From contig JAGARY010000139.1 of the NCBI GenBank assembly GCA_017622055.1, positions 1-6,268 of the forward strand: a stretch of 6,268 nucleotides of DNA, given 5' to 3'. Positions 1 through 4,488 of this stretch are shown here, piece after piece. Each line of letters starts with the position of its first letter. Position 1 is the stretch's first letter. The notes below the pieces were generated by a model. That model was not told where the DNA came from. It saw only the letters and a program-made list of their open reading frames with translations, and did no database searches. Source of the DNA: Treponema sp. (lineage in GTDB: Bacteria; Spirochaetota; Spirochaetia; Treponematales; Treponemataceae). The translations under genes were made by a program, and so were the position numbers.

Positions 1-402
1 AAGAGATATTTCATGTTCAGAAAGAAAATTTGTAATTGTAGTTACTAAATCTGAGTCTTCAAGAAAGTTTGGATTAGAAATTAAAAAATGTTCCAAATCT
101 TGTAAAAGTGATACTGCTTGATGAATTAGCATTGAGGCAATAAAAGTTAAAGGTCCAATCATTAATATTAAAGTGCCAACAGCAAATCCACCTGCACGAA
201 GATAGTTTTTTATATTATAAAATTTCTTATTAGGATTTAATTTTCTATGGGCTTTTCTATAAAGAGGTTTAATTAATACATAAAGCAATGCAGTCCATAA
301 GAAAACTGTTGAATATGGTTTTAACATTGCAATAATTACAACAAATAAAAGTGTGAATATGCCAAATAAAAAGATTTTTTGTAAAGTGATTTTGTTATCC
401 AT
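1..402 (-). CDS. AI-2E/PerM family membrane transporter, N-terminal part (runs off left edge)
   Basis: This is the first 134 codons of an integral membrane protein; the rest lies beyond base 1. Starting from the ATG at 402-400 it reads MDNKITLQKIFLFGIF. Hydrophobic segments lie at about residues 10-28, 31-47 and 71-92. The second and third are separated by a basic stretch (KPLYRKAHRKLNPNKK), and the third is followed by a soluble helical region (HQAVSLLQDLEHFL) as the fragment ends. This order, with a paired N-terminal hairpin, the PLYRK-type basic loop, a third membrane helix and then a periplasmic-type helical domain, is typical of the AI-2E/PerM exporter family (usual length 350-400 aa). 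Members variously export autoinducer-2 or act as ion antiporters, so the substrate cannot be named. Its ATG overlaps the end of the dtxR-type gene (ATGGATAA, 8 bases) and has no strong ribosome site of its own, so translation is probably coupled to the regulator. Confidence 0.82.
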   Translation of the reverse strand, partial: MDNKITLQKIFLFGIFTLLFVVIIAMLKPYSTVFLWTALLYVLIKPLYRKAHRKLNPNKKFYNIKNYLRAGGFAVGTLILMIGPLTFIASMLIHQAVSLLQDLEHFLISNPNFLEDSDLVTTITNFLSEHEISL

Positions 403-763
403 TGTGTTTTTCAAAATATTTTTTTAAGCATTCAAAAGTTGTATCACTAATGTCGTGTTCAATTTTGCATGCATCTGCAGCAGCAGTTTCTTTATCTACC
501 CCAATATGTTCAAGCATAGAAGTGATGACTGTGTGACGTTCATATATTCTTTCGGCAATTTCTTTTCCTTTTTCTTCCAAAAATATTGAACCATCTTCAT
601 CTATGCGAACATAATGCTCTCTTTCTAAATTATGAATTGTTACGCTTACAGAAGGTCTTGAAAACCCCATTGATTTTGCAATATCAATGGAACGCACTTT
701 GCCTTTTTGAGAAAGTACATAAATTGTTTCTAAATACATTTCTGCAGATTCGCGTATTGTCAT
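395..763 (-). CDS. DtxR-family metal-dependent transcriptional repressor, short form
   Basis: A 122-aa DNA-binding regulator beginning MTIRESAEMYLETIY. Residues 1-62 form the winged helix-turn-helix (VRSIDIAKSMGFSRPSVSVTIHNLER, with the wing at YVRIDEDGSIFL). Residues 63-122 form the dimerisation and metal-binding domain; there is no C-terminal SH3/FeoA-like domain. By alignment to known members, the primary metal site appears to be Met9, Cys99, Glu102 and His103. This is the iron-type (DtxR/IdeR) set Met10/Cys102/Glu105/His106, not the Asp/Glu set of MntR. His77 of the ancillary site is kept, but the other DtxR ancillary ligands (Glu83, His98) are Thr81 and Ala95. I chose the ATG at 763 rather than the in-frame TTG at 775 because GGAG (770-773) sits 6 nt upstream of the ATG and overlaps that TTG. 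It heads an operon with the overlapping AI-2E-type gene. The family call is secure; which metal it senses is inferred. Confidence 0.88.
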   Translation of the reverse strand: MTIRESAEMYLETIYVLSQKGKVRSIDIAKSMGFSRPSVSVTIHNLEREHYVRIDEDGSIFLEEKGKEIAERIYERHTVITSMLEHIGVDKETAAADACKIEHDISDTTFECLKKYFEKHNG

Positions 764-769
764 AAATAA

Positions 770-773
770 CTCC
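770..773 (-). promoter_or_regulatory. Ribosome binding site of the dtxR-family gene
   Basis: GGAG on the minus strand, 6 nt before the ATG at 763. It fixes the start, because the alternative TTG start at 775 would lie on top of the site. Confidence 0.75.
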
Positions 774-778
774 AATAA

Positions 779-798
779 GTATATAATATAAAGTATAC
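779..798. promoter_or_regulatory. Candidate operator and -10 region of the dtxR-family operon
   Basis: A 20-bp interrupted palindrome, GTATA-N10-TATAC with a central TATA, in which 14 of 20 positions are symmetric. It ends 16 bp upstream of the dtxR start codon. On the minus strand it overlaps a TATACT hexamer (792-797), a good -10 candidate; the region 17 bp upstream is T-rich with no clear -35. DtxR-family repressors bind palindromes of about this size over their own promoters, so autoregulation is plausible, but the sequence does not match a specific consensus I can name. AT-rich DNA yields such symmetry by chance fairly often. Confidence 0.35.
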
Positions 799-835
799 CG
801 CATTTGATATAAAAAGAAAATAAGAAAAAAAAATA

Positions 836-1064
836 GGTTTATTTTAAACTCTTTGACTTTGAATAAATTGGGGATTTTGTTGATAAGCTCACAGTCGAGT
901 CGTGTCTGTCAAAGTGCGGTTGTGCTGCTAAAGAAAAGATTGTATCAAAATTGTTTTCGCTTTGCTCAACAATTTTGAAGTACGCAGACACAAATGCACT
1001 TTGCATCCCCGCTCTCCTTTACGCTTATCAACACACTTCATCTGTCAAAGTGTTTAAATAAACC
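836..1064 (+). repeat. Palindromic element I (about 229 bp, nested inverted repeats)
   Basis: The element starts GGTTTATTTTAAAC and ends with the complement of GGTTTATTTAAACAC. Three sets of arms are nested inside one another. The outer arms share GGTTTATTT(T)AAAC-N-CTTTGAC (836-857 with 1044-1064). The next are TGTTGATAAGC (878-888) with GCTTATCAACA (1023-1033), a perfect 11-bp match. The third are CAAAGTGC plus a related GTTGTG-CTGC stretch (910-928 with 985-1003). The tip is the hairpin at 945-978. The element is richer in GC than the flanking genes and holds no believable ORF. A diverged copy in opposite orientation is element II. No target-site duplication or transposase is visible, so it may be a miniature inverted-repeat element or a structured RNA/DNA site. 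Confidence 0.75.
945..978 (+). repeat. Apical hairpin of element I
   Basis: Perfect 11-bp arms TCAAAATTGTT (945-955) and AACAATTTTGA (968-978) enclose the 12-nt loop TTCGCTTTGCTC. It is not followed by a T-run, so it does not look like an intrinsic terminator. The loop matches that of the hairpin at 1276-1308 although the stems differ. Confidence 0.8.
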
Positions 1065-1190
1065 AAGAGCGACAGAAGGATGAATCAGTGTCCACTTGGA
1101 GCTACACACTCCTAATCCTTTTTTTAATGTAAATACAATGAAAAGTGATTTGCACCAAATATTCACGCTACCGTCAGCCTCGTCCACAAT
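1065..1190. other. Spacer between the palindromic elements, itself weakly palindromic
   Basis: These 126 bases join elements I and II. The flanking arms form an inverted repeat across the spacer: 1049-1065 and 1190-1206 agree at 16 of 17 positions (AGTGTTTAAA-T/C-AAACCA). Inside, both ends show loose complementarity (GACAGAAGGATGA against GACGAGGCTGACG on the other strand). The minus strand carries TCCTTCTGTCGC, resembling TCCTTTACGC and TCCTTCCCGC in elements I and II. It may be a third, more decayed unit. I see no gene, RNA or promoter in it. Confidence 0.4.
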
Positions 1191-1416
1191 GGTTTGTTTA
1201 AACACTATTGAAAAATAAATTGGAGTTGAGACGCGGGAAGGAAAGCGAATCTGAAAAGTGCGCCGAACTTTGTTTGTCAAATGGTGGCAGCGTAGCGAAC
1301 CATTTGACCTAAATCATAATTCCTTAAAAGTTCGATAGCATCTTTTACAGTTCGCTTGACTGGGAGCGTCTCAACGTCCTTATAGTTTTTTTATCAAATA
1401 GCGATTAAAATAAACC
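1191..1416 (-). repeat. Palindromic element II (about 226 bp, inverted copy of element I)
   Basis: Read on the minus strand it starts GGTTTATTTTAATCGC and ends as the complement of GGTTTGTTTAAACAC. Inner arms are GTTGAGACGC (1225-1234) and GCGTCTCAAC (1366-1375), a perfect 10-bp match. A long imperfect stem follows (AAGCGAA-CTG-AAAAG-TGC-CGAACTTT on both sides, about 1244-1270 with 1329-1357). The tip is the hairpin at 1276-1308. Its minus-strand GTTGAGACGCTCCCAGTC aligns with GTTGATAAGCTCACAGTC of element I (15 of 18 positions), and the opposite arms also align (27 of 37, ending AAAGTGC in both). The two elements are therefore homologous and lie in opposite orientation. Confidence 0.75.
1276..1308 (-). 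repeat. Apical hairpin of element II
   Basis: Perfect 10-bp arms GTCAAATGGT and ACCATTTGAC flank a 13-nt loop. On the minus strand the loop reads TCGCTACGCTGCC, the same TTCGCT-NN-GCT pattern as in the element I hairpin once the last T of the arm is included. The stems of the two hairpins differ at several positions, yet each is internally perfect. Confidence 0.8.
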
Positions 1417-1447
1417 TCCCTATAACAAAAACTTTTAAATTTCAAAC

Positions 1448-1476
1448 TTGAAAAATGCACATTGTTTTAGTATATT
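1448..1476 (+). promoter_or_regulatory. Sigma-70 type promoter of clpP, predicted to give a leaderless mRNA
   Basis: TTGAAA (1448-1453), exactly 17 nt, then TATATT (1471-1476): five of six consensus bases in the -35 and five of six in the -10. Transcription would start near 1482-1484, at or next to the A of the ATG at 1484. No Shine-Dalgarno motif precedes that ATG, in agreement with a leaderless transcript. The promoter lies just downstream of palindromic element II. Confidence 0.65.
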
Positions 1477-1483
1477 GTCAAAT

Positions 1484-2077
1484 ATGAGTATTTATAATAA
1501 CGAAGAAAAAGACAAAAAAAATGAAAATCAAAATCCTTTGTCAGAAAAATTCTTAAAAACAAGACAAATTATTTTAACTGGTGAAGTAAACAAAGAATTG
1601 GCAGAATCTATTGCAGCTCAATTGTTAATTTTAGATTCTGATGATTCAAAAAGCCCAATTTATATGTACATCGATTCTCCTGGTGGAGACGTTGACGCTG
1701 GCTTTGCAATTTTTGATATGATTCGCTTTGTTCAAGCACCTGTTTATTTAATTGGTATGGGATTAATTGCTTCTGCTGCCTCGTTAATTTTGCTTTCTGT
1801 TCCAAAAGAAAGAAGATTAGGTTTGCCAAATAGTCGTTATTTAATTCACCAACCATTAGGACAATATGAAGGTGTTGCAACTGATATTGAAATTTTTGCA
1901 AAAGATATGGAAAAAACTCGTGCGAAAATTAATAAAATTATTGCAGAAGCAACAGGAACAAGTTTAGAACAAGTTACAAAAGATACAGAAAGAGATTGTT
2001 GGTTAGATTCGGACGAAGCTATAAAATACGGATTGATTAATTCTGTTATTGAAAAACGTTCTGATTTGCCAAAATAA
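1484..2077 (+). CDS. clpP: ATP-dependent Clp protease proteolytic subunit (ClpP)
   Basis: A cytoplasmic serine protease subunit that forms tetradecamer barrels and degrades proteins fed to it by a Clp ATPase. From the ATG at 1484 it has 197 aa, a normal ClpP length. Visible signatures are the substrate-binding strand YIDSPGGDV (62-70), the nucleophile region GLIASAASLIL with Ser97, the IHQPLG motif with His122, and DTERDCWLDSDEA with Asp171, completing the triad. Two differences from typical family members are a lysine- and asparagine-rich N-terminus (residues 6-17) and Ala98 after the catalytic serine, where Met is usual. An upstream in-frame TTG at 1448 would add 12 residues, but it coincides with the -35 hexamer, so I reject it. 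No clpX or clpA is nearby; the next gene, a UPF0158-GNAT fusion, starts 5 nt after the stop and is probably cotranscribed. It may be one of two ClpP paralogues in the genome. Confidence 0.93.
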   Translation: MSIYNNEEKDKKNENQNPLSEKFLKTRQIILTGEVNKELAESIAAQLLILDSDDSKSPIYMYIDSPGGDVDAGFAIFDMIRFVQAPVYLIGMGLIASAASLILLSVPKERRLGLPNSRYLIHQPLGQYEGVATDIEIFAKDMEKTRAKINKIIAEATGTSLEQVTKDTERDCWLDSDEAIKYGLINSVIEKRSDLPK

Positions 2078-2082
2078 AAAAT

Positions 2083-2979
2083 ATGTTTTTTGCTTTAACA
2101 GATAGTTTATCTCAAGAAATTATTAATGCTTTAGAAAATCAGGAAAAACAATTTCTGGTTGACGCAAAAAATTGTTCTCTTATAGAAAAAAACGATTCTG
2201 TTAAAGCAGATGATGAAAATTTTTATGAAATTCCAAAATGGACTTCTGCAGATGGATTTGCATTACGAGAAAGTTTTGTTTCAAAAGTATATTCTCCTAT
2301 TGCTAAAGAAGAACTGAATGAAGTTTTGCATTCTGGAAGGGGGGTATTTAAGAATTTTAAAAATTGTATAAAAAGTTATCCAGAAATTGAAAAAAAATGG
2401 CACAGTTTTAAGAATAAGTCATTTTTAACTTTTATCAATGACTGGTACAATGATTTACGAGAAGTGTGGGGCTTAGAAAAATTAGATCAATTATCAGAAA
2501 TTGAAGAAAATTTGGTTTATGATGATTTTTCATTTTTTGAAATTGATTCAGATTTTAATAAAAACGAAATTTTACCCCAAGTGATTGAGATTATAAAAGA
2601 TGATTGTCAAGATTATTCTGATGAAGTAACTATGGCACTTTGTGAATTGTGGAAAAAATCTTTTGTTTCTAACAATACAAATCAAATTGGTTTTATGTGT
2701 CGAAGTAATTCGGATGATTTTGCAGGTTTTATTTTAGCTGATTCTGTTTCCGAAAATCAAAAGAAAACTATGGTAATTAATAGTTTTTTTGTTTCAACAA
2801 AATTTAGAGGTTTAGGAATTGGTTCAGAATTATTATCTCTATGTCTTTCAAAATTAAAAGAAACTGAAAAATCTTGGATTTTAATTCCAAATTTATTTAC
2901 ACCAGAAAAAATTGAACCCTTATTATTTAGAATGGGATTTGAAAAAATAGGTTCTGGTTACGCTGCAAAGTTGCAGTAA
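2083..2979 (+). CDS. UPF0158 domain fused to a GNAT N-acetyltransferase
   Basis: A 298-aa protein with two recognisable parts. The N-terminal half (about 47-131) resembles UPF0158, a bacterial family of unknown function: FYEIP (47-51), then GRGVFKNFKNCI (85-96), a conserved-looking W106, and a WYNDLREVWGLE end (121-132). The C-terminal half (about 160-298) is a GNAT acetyltransferase: MVINSFFVSTKFRGLGIGSELL contains the acetyl-CoA pyrophosphate loop Arg-x-x-Gly-x-Gly (RGLGIG, 242-247), followed by helix 3 and the late strand FRMGFEKIGSGYAAKL. The substrate cannot be read from sequence; small molecules, protein N-termini and antibiotics are all known GNAT substrates. It starts 5 nt after clpP without a Shine-Dalgarno site, which suggests translational reinitiation in a clpP operon. 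The GNAT call is secure; the UPF0158 call is good but made by eye. Confidence 0.82.
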   Translation: MFFALTDSLSQEIINALENQEKQFLVDAKNCSLIEKNDSVKADDENFYEIPKWTSADGFALRESFVSKVYSPIAKEELNEVLHSGRGVFKNFKNCIKSYPEIEKKWHSFKNKSFLTFINDWYNDLREVWGLEKLDQLSEIEENLVYDDFSFFEIDSDFNKNEILPQVIEIIKDDCQDYSDEVTMALCELWKKSFVSNNTNQIGFMCRSNSDDFAGFILADSVSENQKKTMVINSFFVSTKFRGLGIGSELLSLCLSKLKETEKSWILIPNLFTPEKIEPLLFRMGFEKIGSGYAAKLQ

Positions 2980-2988
2980 TTTTACACA

Positions 2989-3013
2989 TTTTTACACGTA
3001 TAGTGAAAATTTT
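2989..3013 (+). terminator. Weak terminator-like hairpin after the UPF0158-GNAT gene
   Basis: TTTT-(A)-CAC, a 5-nt loop, then GTG-AAAA followed by TTTT. The stem has only three G-C pairs and one bulge. It overlaps a direct repeat of TTTTACAC and the candidate promoter of the next gene, so it could instead be a regulatory site or chance. Confidence 0.22.
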
Positions 3014-3018
3014 ATTAT
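2991..3018 (+). promoter_or_regulatory. Candidate promoter of the DbpA-domain gene
   Basis: TTTACA (2991-2996), 16-nt spacing, TATTAT (3013-3018), each one base from consensus. It would start transcription near 3024, just before the AAGGAG ribosome site. In such AT-rich DNA a chance match is possible; the 60-nt gap and the strong new ribosome site support a separate transcription start here. Confidence 0.45.
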
Positions 3019-3027
3019 TTTTATTTT

Positions 3028-3033
3028 AAGGAG
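3028..3033 (+). promoter_or_regulatory. Strong Shine-Dalgarno site of the DbpA-domain gene
   Basis: AAGGAG, 6 nt before the ATG at 3040. It is the best ribosome site in the window, while several neighbours have none, which suggests high expression of this RNA-binding protein. Confidence 0.8.
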
Positions 3034-3039
3034 CATACG

Positions 3040-3768
3040 ATGGCATATAATCGTGATTTTGAAGTAATCGAAGAACAAGTTGCAAAATATTTAGAATCAA
3101 CTGTAAACAGAGTAAAAAATGAAGAAGATGTTGATGTTCTTGCAAGTTTAAACAAATTATTTAAAAAGAATGTACCACTTTCTTTAAGAAAATATGTGGC
3201 TGCATATTTCTTAAAAGAAATTTTAAAACATAGCCATTCTTACGGAAAAGCTATGAGATATAACAATTCAAAAAAATCAAATCCAAAAGTAAAACATGAA
3301 TATAAAACTGTTGAAAAAACAGAAGAACAAGTTGCAGAAGTTCGTGTTCACCACGAAAGAGTTCAAATTCCAGAGGATGAAGCAACTTCAATTTTTGTAA
3401 GCATTGGAAAAAATAGAAGAGTTTTTCCAAGAGATTTAGTTGGACTTTTAATTGCTGTTGGCGGACTTGAACGTGATAGAATTGGTGATATTAAAGTTTT
3501 GGCAAACTATTCTTTTGTTCAACTTTACGCAAATGATGCTCAAACAGCAATTGATAAATTAAACGGTTATGATTATCGTGGACGTAAACTTGCAGTAAGT
3601 TTTTCACGCCAAAAATCTGATGATGATTTAGTTGATGATTCAGACGTAAACGAAACTGCAGAAGATCAATATTCTGAAGAAGATGCAGAAATGTCTGCAG
3701 AAGATGCAGCAGCTTATGCAGCAGCAGAAAAAGCCGCTTCAGATAAAGAACCATTTGGTTTAAACTAA
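3040..3768 (+). CDS. Stand-alone DbpA-type RNA-binding protein
   Basis: A 242-aa cytoplasmic protein with a DbpA C-terminal RNA-binding domain (an RRM-like fold) at about 116-188: TSIFVSIGKNRRVFPRDLVGLL, GDIKVLANYSFVQLYANDA and GRKLAVSF are the characteristic strands and loops. In DbpA this domain sits behind a DEAD-box helicase and recognises 23S rRNA hairpin 92. Here there is no helicase: the N-terminal part (1-65) is a charged, probably helical domain (VAKYLESTVNRVKNEEDVDVLASLNKLFKK), followed by a basic linker (about 70-90, NNSKKSNPKVKHEYK). The tail (194-242) is acidic and alanine-rich low-complexity sequence (SAEDAAAYAAAEKAA) and is probably disordered. It likely binds structured RNA, perhaps rRNA or helicase partners, but the target is unknown. 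The downstream MBL-fold gene begins 9 nt after the stop and is likely cotranscribed. Confidence 0.85.
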   Translation: MAYNRDFEVIEEQVAKYLESTVNRVKNEEDVDVLASLNKLFKKNVPLSLRKYVAAYFLKEILKHSHSYGKAMRYNNSKKSNPKVKHEYKTVEKTEEQVAEVRVHHERVQIPEDEATSIFVSIGKNRRVFPRDLVGLLIAVGGLERDRIGDIKVLANYSFVQLYANDAQTAIDKLNGYDYRGRKLAVSFSRQKSDDDLVDDSDVNETAEDQYSEEDAEMSAEDAAAYAAAEKAASDKEPFGLN

Positions 3769-3777
3769 GGTGCAAAA

Positions 3778-4485
3778 TTGGAAGATATTCACGTAATTAG
3801 AACAGGTCTTTTGGCTGTAAATACTTTAATTGTTCCAATTGGTAAAGAAACTCCTAAAAAAGTATTTGTTGTAGATCCTGCAACAAGTGATTTTTCAAGA
3901 GATACAAATAAAGTTGTTGAATATCTTCAAAAAAATAAATTGGAATGTGTTGGAATTTTGCTTACTCACACTCATTTTGATCACATAATGGGTGTGAAAG
4001 TAATTAAAGACGCGTTCCCAAATGCTAAAATTGTAGTTCATAGGGCAGAAGCTTCTGAAATTAATGATGCTCCAGGAAAAATGAACTGCGATATTTTATC
4101 TCTTTTTCAGATGGAACCTTTAATCCGCTCACTTTCAAATCTTCCAAGAGCCGATATCCTTCTTGAAGATAATTATAATCTTTCGGTTTTATGTGATTCA
4201 AATTCTTCAGAAAGGGAAGAAATCATTTTTCTAAAAAAATGCCTTGAACAATGGAAAGTTATTCACACTCCAGGCCATTCCCCAGGTTCTGTTTGCTATT
4301 ACAACGAAGAAATGCAATTTTTAATTTCTGGTGATACTCTTTTTGATTATGGCGGATACGGCAGAACAGATATGACTGGCGGAGATGAATTATTACTCAG
4401 AAAAAGTTTGAATAAACTTGGTCAAATTATAAAAAAAGGAACAAAAGTTTACCCTGGTCACGATTCCTTTGGTTTTTCATTTTAA
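3778..4485 (+). CDS. MBL-fold metallohydrolase, glyoxalase-II-like
   Basis: A 235-aa metallo-beta-lactamase-fold hydrolase. The zinc-binding signature THTHFDH (63-69) supplies the first His/Asp ligands. Other expected ligands are His167 in HTPGHSPGS, Asp186 in SGDTLF and His228 in the terminal YPGHDS. The N-terminus (VIRTGLLAVNTLIV) and the FVVDPA strand are also typical. This arrangement belongs to the glyoxalase II/YcbL-like group, which hydrolyses thioesters such as S-lactoylglutathione or related thiol conjugates; the natural substrate here is not evident. The start is TTG at 3778, preceded by AAGG (3767-3770), which overlaps the upstream stop codon. The family N-terminus begins right there and no ATG is available nearby. 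A stretch at about 100-150 is longer than in the smallest family members. Its stop lies 3 nt from the stop of the convergent minus-strand gene. Confidence 0.9.
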   Translation: MEDIHVIRTGLLAVNTLIVPIGKETPKKVFVVDPATSDFSRDTNKVVEYLQKNKLECVGILLTHTHFDHIMGVKVIKDAFPNAKIVVHRAEASEINDAPGKMNCDILSLFQMEPLIRSLSNLPRADILLEDNYNLSVLCDSNSSEREEIIFLKKCLEQWKVIHTPGHSPGSVCYYNEEMQFLISGDTLFDYGGYGRTDMTGGDELLLRKSLNKLGQIIKKGTKVYPGHDSFGFSF

Positions 4486-4488
4486 TAA

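Noticed and set aside
945..978. Intrinsic terminator
   Set aside because: The stem is perfect but the loop is 12 nt, no T-run follows on either strand, and no gene ends nearby.
1038..1280. An 80-aa minus-strand open frame in the dtxR-clpP gap
   Set aside because: It runs across the arms of both palindromic elements and the spacer, has no ribosome site, no recognisable motif and unusual composition compared with the real genes. It is best explained as chance reading of the repeat region.
836..1416. Integron attC sites
   Set aside because: Long imperfect palindromes with GTT/AAC ends recall attC, but the polarity is reversed (GTT on the outside left, AAC on the outside right), the ends do not fit the GTTRRRY/RYYYAAC cores, the two copies face opposite ways, and no integrase or cassette gene is visible.
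836..1416. CRISPR array
   Set aside because: The repeated blocks alternate in orientation, differ in sequence and are spaced 130-230 bp apart; there are no short regular direct repeats and no cas genes.
1448..1483. TTG start for clpP giving a 209-aa protein
   Set aside because: The TTG is part of the best promoter's -35 hexamer and the extra residues are not ClpP-like; the ATG at 1484 gives normal family length.
1608..1901. Minus-strand open frame inside clpP
   Set aside because: A Leu/Gln-rich shadow of the clpP coding strand, without any family features.
3491..3775. Minus-strand open frame inside the DbpA-domain gene
   Set aside because: A Leu/His-rich low-complexity shadow of the real gene on the plus strand.
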